Source: Pseudolactococcus sp041800635 (lineage in GTDB: Bacteria > Bacillota > Bacilli > Lactobacillales > Streptococcaceae). From it: a stretch of 64,000 bases of DNA. The position numbers and the translations under genes are program-made. Positions within the stretch are counted from its first letter, which is position 1. Each line of letters starts with the position of its first letter. Below are positions 22,985-30,467 of this stretch, one piece after another. The DNA is taken from NCBI GenBank assembly GCA_047833645.1, contig CP181259.1, positions 744,001 through 808,000 of the forward strand, written 5' to 3'. The notes under the pieces were generated by a model. That model had not been told where the DNA came from. It searched no databases and saw nothing but the letters and a program-made list of their open reading frames with translations.

Positions 22985-23821
22985 ATGGAGATAAGCTTAA
23001 TTTTATCGGCACTCTTAGTCAGTGTCTTTTCCTACCTTGGAGGTGTCGAATCAACACCCTTACTTGGTGTAACTGGTGGTTATTATATAGTTGGACGACC
23101 GTTAGTAGCTGGATTGTTATGTGGCATGGCTTTTGGTGATATAAAGTCAGGTGTTTTGTGTGGATTAGCCATCCAAGCAGTATTTATCGCCAATTTGTCT
23201 ACAGGTGGTGCAACGAATAGTGAAATAACCTATGCTGCCTATGGTGGCATCGGTCTTGCTTTAGCCACAACTAAAGATCCAGCAATTGCTGTGACACTTG
23301 CTATTTTTATCGGGCAAACATTTGGTTTAATTTTTTATAACACAAGGATGGAGATTTGGTCATATTGGAATCAACGTGCACAAAAAGCTGCCGAAACCAA
23401 CGATCTAAAAGGTATTAGTAAAAATCACGTTTTATATCCGCAAATCTTCACCTTTCTACTTCGTGCTGTTCCTATTTTCCTAGCTATTGTACTGGGTAAA
23501 GGCGTGGTGCAATGGTTATTGTCCAATATTCCCCAAAAATTAACAGATATTATCAGCGTTCTAGGTGGTGTCTTACCTGCGCTTGGTATCGCTATGCTAA
23601 TGAGTATCGTACTGAAAAATAAAATTCAATTTGTCTTTTTCTTCGCAGGATTTGCGATTATGGCTTTTGCTGGTTTAAGTATGATTGCTCTAGTTTTCTT
23701 AGGTGCTCTAGTTGCCTATTTAGTCTATCTATCATCTGGAAAAAATGATAACAGTAAAACCGAAACTCCCATAAGCGTATCTGGTGACACCGCAGCATTT
23801 GAAGATGACGATTTATTTTAG
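22985..23821 (+). CDS. PTS mannose-family EIIC component
   Basis: Sugar-conducting membrane subunit, 278 residues. The N-terminal part has LVSVFSYLGGVESTPLLGVTGGYYIVGRPLVAGLLCGMAFGD and GLAIQAVFIANLSTGGATNSEITYAAYGGIG, both characteristic of EIIC-Man/Sor. Several further helices follow. The cytoplasmic tail is acidic (AAFEDDDLF). AAGAGG precedes the ATG. It pairs with the EIID protein encoded 26 bp downstream. Confidence 0.9.
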   Translation: MEISLILSALLVSVFSYLGGVESTPLLGVTGGYYIVGRPLVAGLLCGMAFGDIKSGVLCGLAIQAVFIANLSTGGATNSEITYAAYGGIGLALATTKDPAIAVTLAIFIGQTFGLIFYNTRMEIWSYWNQRAQKAAETNDLKGISKNHVLYPQIFTFLLRAVPIFLAIVLGKGVVQWLLSNIPQKLTDIISVLGGVLPALGIAMLMSIVLKNKIQFVFFFAGFAIMAFAGLSMIALVFLGALVAYLVYLSSGKNDNSKTETPISVSGDTAAFEDDDLF

Positions 23822-23847
23822 AAAAGAACCTAAACAGGAGGACAAAA

Positions 23848-24657
23848 ATGGAACGTTTAAACAAAAAAGAATTAAGACAAATTTGGTACCGTTGGGTCAG
23901 TACAAGTCTATCATCTATGAGTTATGAAAAATTAGAAGCACACGCTATGGCTTATTCCTTCATTCCATTCGTCAAAAAATACTATGAAAATGACCCTGAA
24001 GCAATGACCAGACTCTTAGTGAGACATTCAATGTTTTATAATACTGAACCACAAACAGGTTCATTAGTCACTGGTATTGTGACATCCCTAGAAGAAGAGA
24101 TAGCTATTGGTAATGATGTCCCTGAAGACTTACCCATTACGATAAAAACATCATTGATGGGACCAGTCGCTGGAATCGGTGATTCTATAATGCAAGGCAT
24201 TATTATACCGATTCTTTTATCAATAGCTATGGGATTAGCGACAGGTGGAAATGCTCTTGGACCAATCTTTTATATCATTGCCTATGCCATCATTGGCCCT
24301 TTAGTTTCCTACACCTGCTTTATGCAGGGACATAAATTAGGGATTAGTGCTATAGATGTCATTGTTGGTGAAAATGTAAAACGTATTACAGATGCTATCA
24401 ATGTTCTAGGTATAATGGTAGTTGGTGGCCTTGCTGCTTCAAACGTTGCTTTATCGCTTAAAGTTAAAATTCCACATGGTGAGAAAGAGCGGGTACTACT
24501 TCAAGATACATTTGATGCTGTATTTCCTAAAGCCTTACCACTGCTAATAGTTATATTGGCCTGGTATCTATTAACTAAAAAACATTTGAGTGCAACTAAA
24601 GTCATCTTAATTTTAACAGCAATTACAGCGGTAGGTGTATTAATTGGTTTGTTTTAA
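23848..24657 (+). CDS. PTS mannose-family EIID component
   Basis: Second membrane subunit of the EII complex, 269 residues. The N-terminal cytoplasmic part begins NKKELRQIWYRWVSTSLSSMSYEKLEAHAMAYSFIP, followed by YNTEPQTGSLVTGIVTSLEEEIA, KTSLMGPVAGIGDSIMQG and a C-terminal helix pair, all typical of EIID-Man. GGAGG precedes the ATG. It is the last gene of the operon. Only 21 bp separate its stop from that of the convergent GntR gene, and no strong terminator is visible there. Confidence 0.9.
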   Translation: MERLNKKELRQIWYRWVSTSLSSMSYEKLEAHAMAYSFIPFVKKYYENDPEAMTRLLVRHSMFYNTEPQTGSLVTGIVTSLEEEIAIGNDVPEDLPITIKTSLMGPVAGIGDSIMQGIIIPILLSIAMGLATGGNALGPIFYIIAYAIIGPLVSYTCFMQGHKLGISAIDVIVGENVKRITDAINVLGIMVVGGLAASNVALSLKVKIPHGEKERVLLQDTFDAVFPKALPLLIVILAWYLLTKKHLSATKVILILTAITAVGVLIGLF

Positions 24658-24678
24658 AGAATGATTATTACTGATTAC

Positions 24679-25392
24679 TTAAATAAATTCAATATAATAG
24701 CGATATTGATCACCAATGTAGAAACATTCCGTATTCTCATGAAATGTCCCATCTTTTTGCGTTCCCATACGAACACGTTTAAGAACAGGTACCTTGCTGC
24801 TTATTTTGAGAACTTCTTGGATTTCTTTTGGTGGTAAGATTGCCTCAATATATTCTTCAAATTTATCAATTTTAATATTAAATTGCTTCAATAGTTCGTA
24901 AAAAGACCCTAGATAATCGTTCACATCAATCGAAAAATTTTCATTATATGTAAAATATGAAATAAAGTAGGCAAAAGATTGCTCATCAACACCTCGTAAT
25001 CGCTTTAATACAAGTACTTTATCTCCAGCTTTGATGTTTAACTTTTTAGCAATTTTGGTATCAGCTTCTTGAATAGTTAATGTAGCACTTAACGTTATCT
25101 CTTCTTTTCCTAACTCATACATCTCATCAGTGAAACTATTTTTGATCATTGTATAATGTTCTTTATGATGTTGCCAATTTATGACAAATGTTCCTTTGGC
25201 TCGTTGTCTCGTAATTAGCTTTTCATAAACAAGGATATCTAGAGTTTTCCGAATAGTAATTCTGCTTACATGATAAATATCACAGAGCGTCATCTCAGAC
25301 TGAATTTTATCTCCAGGTGCTAAATTTCCAGAAAGGATTTCATTGCGCAATTCATTTGCGATTTGAATATAGAACGGTTCTTCATTTCTCAT
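24679..25392 (-). CDS. GntR-family regulator with UTRA effector domain (HutC subfamily)
   Basis: A 237-residue transcription factor. The N-terminal winged helix (about residues 4-68) reads IQIANELRNEILSGNLAPGDKIQSEMTLCDIYHVSRITIRKTLDILVYEKLITR with RAKGTFV as wing. The UTRA ligand-binding domain follows (AKKLNIKAGDKVLVLKRLRGVDEQSFAYFISYF ... PVLKRVRMGTQKDGTFHENTECFYIGDQYRYYIEF). UTRA domains usually bind a sugar phosphate, which fits control of the adjacent PTS and isomerase genes. It was probably divergent from the isomerase gene before an IS entered between them. A candidate operator lies in its own promoter. Confidence 0.9.
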   Translation of the reverse strand: MRNEEPFYIQIANELRNEILSGNLAPGDKIQSEMTLCDIYHVSRITIRKTLDILVYEKLITRQRAKGTFVINWQHHKEHYTMIKNSFTDEMYELGKEEITLSATLTIQEADTKIAKKLNIKAGDKVLVLKRLRGVDEQSFAYFISYFTYNENFSIDVNDYLGSFYELLKQFNIKIDKFEEYIEAILPPKEIQEVLKISSKVPVLKRVRMGTQKDGTFHENTECFYIGDQYRYYIEFI

Positions 25393-25428
25393 ACTAATTA
25401 ATATCTTTCTAATTTTATGCTATTAGGT

Positions 25429-25442
25429 AATGTCATAACAAT
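25429..25442. promoter_or_regulatory. Candidate GntR operator in the gntR promoter
   Basis: AATGTCATAACAAT shares 13 of 14 bases with the element upstream of the PTS genes. On the minus strand a possible -35 TTGTTA and -10 TAAAAT (18-bp spacer) flank and overlap it, which suggests autoregulation. Confidence 0.5.
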
Positions 25443-25530
25443 AGTATACCTAAATAAAAATATAGGGCACCTCTAAAAACGTATGAAAAGAGGTTTAATA
25501 GATTAAAAATAAGCTAACGAGGTATTGAAG

Positions 25531-26529
25531 ATGAATTTATTTGGAGATAGCGACTATCTTGAAAAATTAAGTTTAAAAGGAGACCCTCTTGAGCGGCTAG
25601 AAAAAGTGGTTGATTTCGAGTGTTTTCGCCCAACTCTTAACCGGATTTTTAAGTATGATTTAAAAAACAAATCTCATGGTGGTAGACCGCCCTATGACCT
25701 TGTTTTAATGTTGAAAATTCTAATTTTACAACGCTTATACAATCTATCTGATGATGCAATGGAATATCAAATGATTGACCGGATTTCGTTTAGAAGATTC
25801 CTTAAGATTGATGACAAGGTACCAGACGCAAAGACTATCTGGAACTTTAGAAATCAGCTATCAAAATCTGATAGAGGAAACTGGCTTTTTTCTGCCTTTC
25901 AAGAAAAGCTTGAATCACAAGGGATGATCGCTCATAAAGGACAGATTGTTGATGCAACATTCATAGAGGCGCCTAAACAACGTAATCCAAAAGACGAAAA
26001 TGAATTGATTAAAGCAAATAGGGTACCAGTGAATTGGACGAAGAACAAAAGAGCACAGAAGGATACAGCTGCTCGCTGGACAATTAAAGGTAATGAGAGA
26101 CACTATGGCTACAAAAATCATATTGCTATAGATACCAAATCAAAATTCGTAAAGAATTATCAAACAACGCCTGCAAATGTGCATGATTCTCAAGTAATAG
26201 GCGTTTTTGTTGATCCCGATGAGATCACCTTAGCAGACTCAGCTTATCAAAATCAAGCAACACCTAAAGGTGCTGAACTTTTTACCTGTCTTAAAAACAC
26301 ACGTTGTAAATCTCTTAAGGCAGACGATAAAATGTTTAATAAAATCATTTCGAAAATACGTGTCCGTATTGAACATGTATTTGGCTTTGTTAAAAATTCA
26401 ATGCATGGTTCTAGTTTACGTTCTATTGGATTCGATCGAGCTGTTTTAAATAATGACCTTACAAATCTGACTTATAACTTATTGAGGTACGAACAAGTTA
26501 AACGTTTAAATCTCAAAACATGGAGGTAA
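25531..26529 (+). CDS. IS5-family transposase (apparently intact)
   Basis: DDE transposase of 332 residues from the ATG at 25531, with CGAGGT about 8 nt upstream; an in-frame TTG lies two codons earlier. An N-terminal DUF772-like domain reads LVLMLKILILQRLYNLSDDAMEYQMIDRISFRRFL. Catalytic residues are seen as Asp in GQIVDATFIEAP, Asp in EITLADSAYQ and Glu in KIRVRIEHVFGFVKNSM. No frameshift or stop is present, so the element may still move. Confidence 0.9.
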   Translation: MNLFGDSDYLEKLSLKGDPLERLEKVVDFECFRPTLNRIFKYDLKNKSHGGRPPYDLVLMLKILILQRLYNLSDDAMEYQMIDRISFRRFLKIDDKVPDAKTIWNFRNQLSKSDRGNWLFSAFQEKLESQGMIAHKGQIVDATFIEAPKQRNPKDENELIKANRVPVNWTKNKRAQKDTAARWTIKGNERHYGYKNHIAIDTKSKFVKNYQTTPANVHDSQVIGVFVDPDEITLADSAYQNQATPKGAELFTCLKNTRCKSLKADDKMFNKIISKIRVRIEHVFGFVKNSMHGSSLRSIGFDRAVLNNDLTNLTYNLLRYEQVKRLNLKTWR

Positions 26530-26575
26530 TCTGTCTAAAATAAGAATAAACAGTCAAGTGGCGTCTGTAACATAA

Positions 26576-26619
26576 AGAAAAACACAGTAGACTATGCTTA
26601 GTTTTCTGTGTTTTTTTCT
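26576..26619 (+). terminator. Terminator inside the IS5-type element
   Basis: AGAAAAACACAG pairs with CTGTGTTTTTTTCT around an 18-nt loop, with the T-run built into the stem. It should stop the transposase transcript before the right IS end. Confidence 0.7.
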
Positions 26620-26642
26620 AATTTCATTTAGAGGTGAATTAA

Positions 26643-26670
26643 TTGGTAGTTATTAGAGGTGCCCTATATT
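26643..26670 (+). promoter_or_regulatory. Possible hybrid promoter at the IS right end
   Basis: TTGGTA (26643-26648) inside the IS, a 16-bp spacer, and TATATT (26665-26670) at the junction and flank. It points at the isomerase gene 37 bp downstream, so the insertion may have supplied a new promoter. Confidence 0.4.
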
Positions 26671-26706
26671 TTCCAATAAATTCCATAAAATGTGAGGTGT
26701 CATAAC

Positions 26707-28458
26707 TTGGCAAATTATAATACACAACCCGAAATAAAAATTGAAAAAGTAATTGGTGGTACATTCTCAGACTACTCATCAATTATCGCTGAATTATCAA
26801 AAATAATTTTTGATAAAAAACAAGATAAAACTATTTTAGCAATTGAATGCTATCCTGGTGTCAATCTTACCGAAATCAAAACAAATATCATCCAACCTTT
26901 ACAGCCAACTCTCATTTTAAACGATGAAGATTTCACCATCTCTTCTGATAAAATTGAAGATAAGTTGAGAGATGTTTTGACCGATGATAGAGTATTTGGT
27001 GTAATGTCCCACTATGAAATAGCTGACTTCATTGATGATGAAAAAATAGCCATTGTGAAAAAAAAGATAGCGCAAACCAATGGATTAATCATTATTTATG
27101 GAATTGGTATGCAACTACTAGGTCAAGCTGATATTTTAGTTTATGCTGATATGACACGTTGGGAACTGCAATTGCGTTATCGAAACGGCTTATCAAATTG
27201 GCATGCTGATAATGCGACTGAGGACATATTACGGGAGGTAAAACGAGGTTACTTTTTTGAATGGCGAATGGCAGACCGCCAAAAGAAAAGGCTTCATCAA
27301 TCAATAGATTACTTACTGGACACCACTCAAAAAGAAAAACCGAAAATGGTCGATGGTCCCTCTTATCGCCATGGCCTCAAGCAAGTTACACATACACCAT
27401 TTCGTCTCGTGCCCTATTTTGATTCGAGTGTTTGGGGAGGAAACTGGATGAAAGAACATTTTCATCTTGATCCAAAGGCCATTAATTATGGCTGGGCATT
27501 TGACGGCGTACCAGAAGAAAATAGCATTGTTTTAAATTTTCAAGGCGTAAAACTCGAAATTCCTGCTATCAATGTCGTTTTTTTCCACCCCAATGCCTTA
27601 CTGGGTCAAAAAGTCCATGCAAGATTTGGCACAGAATTTCCAATTCGTTTTGATTATCTTGACACGATGGGTGGTGGTAATTTAAGTCTACAAGTACACC
27701 CATTAGTAGAATATATTCAAGAAAATTTTGGCATGTCCTATACACAAGACGAAAGTTACTACATTTTAGACGCGTCTCAAAAATCAACTGTCTTTTTAGG
27801 CGTTAAAGACAACATTAACCCCACAGATATCTTAAATGACTTAGAAAAAGCACAAAAAGATAGCGATTATGAATTTCCAGCTGAAAAATATATTAATCAA
27901 TTCTCGGTAAAAAAACATGATCATATTTCTATTCCAGCTGGCACACTACATTGTAGCGGTGTAGATACAGTTGTTCTAGAAATTAGTGCCACACCTTATA
28001 TTTTTACGTTTAAATGTTGGGATTGGGGAAGAAAAGGACTGGATGGTTTGCCAAGACCTGTTCATCTAGAACATGCTGCTAATAATATTCAATTTGATAG
28101 ACAAACTGACTTTGCAAAAAAACTAGTTAACGTTTATCAGAAAGAAACACTTAATATTTCCAAGCAAAAAGGCGTTAAAACAGAAAAAACTGGTTTAAAT
28201 GACTTAGAATTCATCGAAACGAGACGTCATTGGTTTTCAAATAAAGTCATCCTTCAAACTCATTCAAGCGTTAATATGCTCAACCTTGTTGAGGGTGAAA
28301 GTGCTTTTGTAGAAAGTCTAGATGATAGTTTTACCCCATTTTTGGTAAACTATGGCGAAACTTTTATCGTGCCAGAGAATATCGAGACCTATCTTATCCG
28401 TAATGCGAGTTGTGATGGCAATGAAATTGCTGTTATTCAAGCCTATGTTCGAGTTTAA
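26707..28458 (+). CDS. Class I mannose-6-phosphate isomerase-like protein with degenerate kinase-like N-domain
   Basis: About 583 residues from a TTG at 26707, chosen because GTGAGGTG lies 7 nt upstream. The C-terminal ~370 residues are a cupin-type phosphomannose isomerase. Zinc ligands are recognisable as Gln and His in GGGNLSLQVHP (near residue 330), Glu in QDESYYILD, and His in SIPAGTLHCSGVD. The N-terminal ~220 residues resemble a uridine-kinase/phosphoribulokinase-type P-loop fold (TILAIECYPGVNLTEIK, VYADMTRWELQLRYRNG). The Walker A Gly-Lys-Ser is missing, so it probably does not phosphorylate. Likely job: isomerising the hexose-6-phosphate delivered by the neighbouring PTS. The exact substrate is unknown. 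Confidence 0.75.
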   Translation: MANYNTQPEIKIEKVIGGTFSDYSSIIAELSKIIFDKKQDKTILAIECYPGVNLTEIKTNIIQPLQPTLILNDEDFTISSDKIEDKLRDVLTDDRVFGVMSHYEIADFIDDEKIAIVKKKIAQTNGLIIIYGIGMQLLGQADILVYADMTRWELQLRYRNGLSNWHADNATEDILREVKRGYFFEWRMADRQKKRLHQSIDYLLDTTQKEKPKMVDGPSYRHGLKQVTHTPFRLVPYFDSSVWGGNWMKEHFHLDPKAINYGWAFDGVPEENSIVLNFQGVKLEIPAINVVFFHPNALLGQKVHARFGTEFPIRFDYLDTMGGGNLSLQVHPLVEYIQENFGMSYTQDESYYILDASQKSTVFLGVKDNINPTDILNDLEKAQKDSDYEFPAEKYINQFSVKKHDHISIPAGTLHCSGVDTVVLEISATPYIFTFKCWDWGRKGLDGLPRPVHLEHAANNIQFDRQTDFAKKLVNVYQKETLNISKQKGVKTEKTGLNDLEFIETRRHWFSNKVILQTHSSVNMLNLVEGESAFVESLDDSFTPFLVNYGETFIVPENIETYLIRNASCDGNEIAVIQAYVRV

Positions 28459-28470
28459 ATAAATACAGAA

Positions 28471-28516
28471 AGATAGGAGCTTAGTTTTGAATTACAAACT
28501 AAGCTCCTATCTTTTT
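28471..28516. terminator. Bidirectional terminator between the isomerase gene and gapN
   Basis: A perfect 17-bp stem AGATAGGAGCTTAGTTT/AAACTAAGCTCCTATCT with an 8-nt loop and TTTT. The gapN stop lies directly at its edge. Confidence 0.85.
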
Positions 28517-29951
28517 AAACATTAAGAATCAATAATTTCTCACGCGTCATCGATTCTATCGTCCGAGAAATGCCGTGCACACCCATGCCTGAATTTTTCA
28601 CACCAAGGAATGGAAAATGGTCAGGGCCGCGTTCCGTCCGACCATTGATTTGGACAGAACCTGCCTCGATTTTTTCAGCAATGGCAACCGCACGCGAAAA
28701 GTTTTGTGAAAAGACAGAAGCCTGCAAGCCGTACTCAGAGGCGTTAGCAATCTCAATAGCCTCATCATCTGATGCCACCCGAATAATCGGCAAAACTGGA
28801 CCGAAAGGTTCTTCCCAAGCCAAACGCATATCTGTCGTGACATGATCAAAAAGGGTCGGATAAATCAAGTTGCCTTCCCGTTTGTTGCCGACCAGTAACT
28901 CACCACCTGCGGCGATGGTGTCCGTGATTAGACCTTGGACGTAATCTGCCGCCCCTTCGTTAATCAGTGGCACGATCACAGGGTTGTCTATCGGCATGCC
29001 AACTGAGAGCTGCTCTACTGCCGATTTCAATTTTTCAACGAGTGCGTCAGCCACAGTCGCATGAACCAAAACGCGCTTGATGGCCGTGCAGCGCTGACCT
29101 GAGTAGCTAAAGGCGCCACTCATGATTTCAGCGACGGTCTTGTCGATGTCCGCATCCTCACAGACGATGGCTGGATCTTTTCCGCCCAGCTCGAGCACCA
29201 TCGGTTTCATAGTCGAAAAGCTCGACAGATGGCGACCAGTCGTCGCGCCACCCGTGAAGGAAATCATATCAATCCCTTCGTGCTCGCTGACATAGTCACC
29301 GATGTCTGAGCCCTTGCCGGTGATCAGCTGCAAAATATCCGCTGGAAAGCCGACTTTGTCGAAAGATTCGATGAGTTTCACGGCAGAAATCGCGCCTTGT
29401 GTTGCAGGTTTGAAAACCACGGCGTTGCCGGCGATCAATGCGGGAGCAAGTTTGGCAACGGATAAATTAACCGGATAGTTGAAAGGAGAAATCGCCAGCA
29501 CCGTCCCGAGTGGGATTCGCTTGATAATAGCGATTTTATTTTTAGAGCCGCCTGGGTAGTTGGCACCTGACATGGCGGTATCGTTGGTATGGATGAATTC
29601 TTGCACGGTATAACGGATGAACTCAGCCGTTCTCGTCACTTCTTTCACCGCATCATCCCACGTTTTACCGACTTCTTGCATGATGATGTGTGCGATGGGG
29701 TTGACATCAGCTTCCAACTGGTCTGCCCATTTGTTTAATAACTCTGCTCGCTTGAACAAATCCGTATCAGCCCAGCTTTTTTGCGCTACTTTTGTCGCAG
29801 CGATGGCGACATCAGCCTCTTCTTTTGAGATGGCTTGAACACGACCGATAATGCTTTGGTCATATGGACAGACAATCTCAATCAGATTGCCTGAAGCAGA
29901 TGTGACAAATTTGCCACCGACATAATATGGATAGTCTTTTATTTCAGACAT
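28515..29951 (-). CDS. gapN: NADP-dependent glyceraldehyde-3-phosphate dehydrogenase (non-phosphorylating)
   Basis: Aldehyde dehydrogenase superfamily, 478 residues from the ATG at 29951 (AAGGGGG 7 nt upstream). GapN oxidises glyceraldehyde-3-phosphate straight to 3-phosphoglycerate, giving NADPH and bypassing one ATP. Visible are LAISPFNYPVNLSVAKLAPALIAGNAVVFKP (cofactor site), FTGGATTGR, catalytic Glu in LELGGKDPAIV, catalytic Cys in FSYSGQRCTAIKRV, and LAWEEPFGPVLPIIRV. The GQRCTAIKRVLV context matches streptococcal GapN closely. Another NADP-aldehyde dehydrogenase cannot be fully excluded. Its promoter has a CodY-like box. Confidence 0.8.
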   Translation of the reverse strand: MSEIKDYPYYVGGKFVTSASGNLIEIVCPYDQSIIGRVQAISKEEADVAIAATKVAQKSWADTDLFKRAELLNKWADQLEADVNPIAHIIMQEVGKTWDDAVKEVTRTAEFIRYTVQEFIHTNDTAMSGANYPGGSKNKIAIIKRIPLGTVLAISPFNYPVNLSVAKLAPALIAGNAVVFKPATQGAISAVKLIESFDKVGFPADILQLITGKGSDIGDYVSEHEGIDMISFTGGATTGRHLSSFSTMKPMVLELGGKDPAIVCEDADIDKTVAEIMSGAFSYSGQRCTAIKRVLVHATVADALVEKLKSAVEQLSVGMPIDNPVIVPLINEGAADYVQGLITDTIAAGGELLVGNKREGNLIYPTLFDHVTTDMRLAWEEPFGPVLPIIRVASDDEAIEIANASEYGLQASVFSQNFSRAVAIAEKIEAGSVQINGRTERGPDHFPFLGVKNSGMGVHGISRTIESMTREKLLILNV

Positions 29952-30026
29952 TATTTTCCCCCTTGTAAACTCTTGATTCAATACCAATGCGTTTTCAGTA
30001 ACAGATGGTTTTTGGTATTAAAATCT

Positions 30027-30073
30027 ATTGTAAAATAATTCACAGGATTTGTCAACAGAATTTTCAGAAAATA
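30027..30073 (-). promoter_or_regulatory. gapN: gapN promoter with CodY-like box
   Basis: The -35 TTGACA (30050-30055), a 17-bp spacer and -10 TACAAT (30027-30032), reading left. Just upstream of the -35, AATTTTCAGAAAATA (plus strand, 30059-30073) matches 14 of 15 bases of the CodY consensus. Confidence 0.75.
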
Positions 30074-30164
30074 ATAAATTTTTAATTTTTAAAACACAAC
30101 AACAAGTTAGTACATCAAAATCATCACTCAGTATCTGTTCATTGTTCTAAAAAAACGTTAATCA

Positions 30165-30208
30165 TGCTATCATTTAAAATGACACCTCTTGGTCTAGGGA
30201 GGAGGTGT
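30165..30208 (+). promoter_or_regulatory. Extended -10 and SD-sequestering 5' hairpin of the toxin mRNA
   Basis: TGCTATCAT (30165-30173) is an extended -10; the expected transcript start is near 30180. The first bases, ACACCTC (30182-30188), pair with GAGGTGT (30202-30208), which holds the ribosome site GGAGGAGG. The 5' hairpin would hide the ribosome site, as in Fst-type RNA I. Confidence 0.65.
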
Positions 30209-30213
30209 ATTAA

Positions 30214-30303
30214 ATGTTTAGTTTTTTCATTGAAGTATTAGCCAATGTCATTGCTGGCATTCTGCTGACCATCATTGTCGAAATGATGCACAAGGACGAT
30301 TAA
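30214..30303 (+). CDS. Small hydrophobic toxin of a type I toxin-antitoxin locus (Fst/Lpt-like)
   Basis: A 29-residue peptide that begins MFSFFIEVLANVIAGIL, continues LTIIVEMM and ends HKDD: one membrane helix with a short charged C-terminus, as in the Fst/Lpt toxin group (for example Fst of plasmid pAD1). The ribosome site GGAGGAGG is very strong, 8 nt before the ATG, but sits in a 5' hairpin. A convergent small RNA gene downstream carries a near copy of the toxin start in antisense and shares the terminator. The toxin is expected to damage the membrane if the RNA antitoxin is lost. Family membership is by pattern, not by database search. Confidence 0.75.
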   Translation: MFSFFIEVLANVIAGILLTIIVEMMHKDD

Positions 30304-30340
30304 CCTAGACTAGGTTGTCCACACACGCTTAAAATAAGTG

Positions 30341-30404
30341 AAAAAAAGAGCTATGTATAGCAGTACATAGCTCTTTGTGATGTTTAACTTTTTATTGAAG
30401 TTGT
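30341..30404 (-). ncRNA. Antitoxin RNA (RNA II-like), about 65 nt
   Basis: Driven leftward by a consensus promoter (30411-30438). The predicted RNA starts near 30404, contains the antisense of 30380-30401, and ends with the 13-bp terminator stem. Its plus-strand segment 30380-30401 is a near copy of the toxin start 30214-30236 (20 bases agree when two mismatches and one gap are allowed). The RNA can therefore pair both with the toxin start codon region and with the shared terminator, the layout known from the pAD1 par locus. Confidence 0.75.
30345..30376. terminator. Shared terminator of toxin mRNA and antitoxin RNA
   Basis: AAAGAGCTATGTA/TACATAGCTCTTT, 13 bp with a 6-nt loop. On the minus strand it is followed by an uninterrupted T-run; on the plus strand the tail is poor. 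Confidence 0.8.
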
Positions 30405-30410
30405 ACCCTT

Positions 30411-30438
30411 ATTATACCACAAAACAACAACCTGTCAA
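30411..30438 (-). promoter_or_regulatory. Promoter of the antitoxin RNA
   Basis: A perfect -35 TTGACA (30433-30438) and perfect -10 TATAAT (30411-30416) with a 16-bp spacer, downstream of ispH. The strength fits an unstable RNA antitoxin that must be made in excess. Confidence 0.85.
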
Positions 30439-30467
30439 ATAATCCTCTTATTTTCACAAGATATATC

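Larger units (their letters stand above)
25465..26664 (+). mobile_element. IS5-family insertion sequence, about 1,200 bp
   Basis: The inverted ends GGGCACCTCTAA (25465-25476 and, inverted, 26653-26664) are flanked by TATA on both sides, which could be the target duplication. Because AAAATATA/TATATTTT flanks are themselves inverted, the exact edge is uncertain by a few bases. One intact transposase gene and a terminator hairpin lie inside. It separates the GntR gene from the isomerase gene. Confidence 0.85.
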
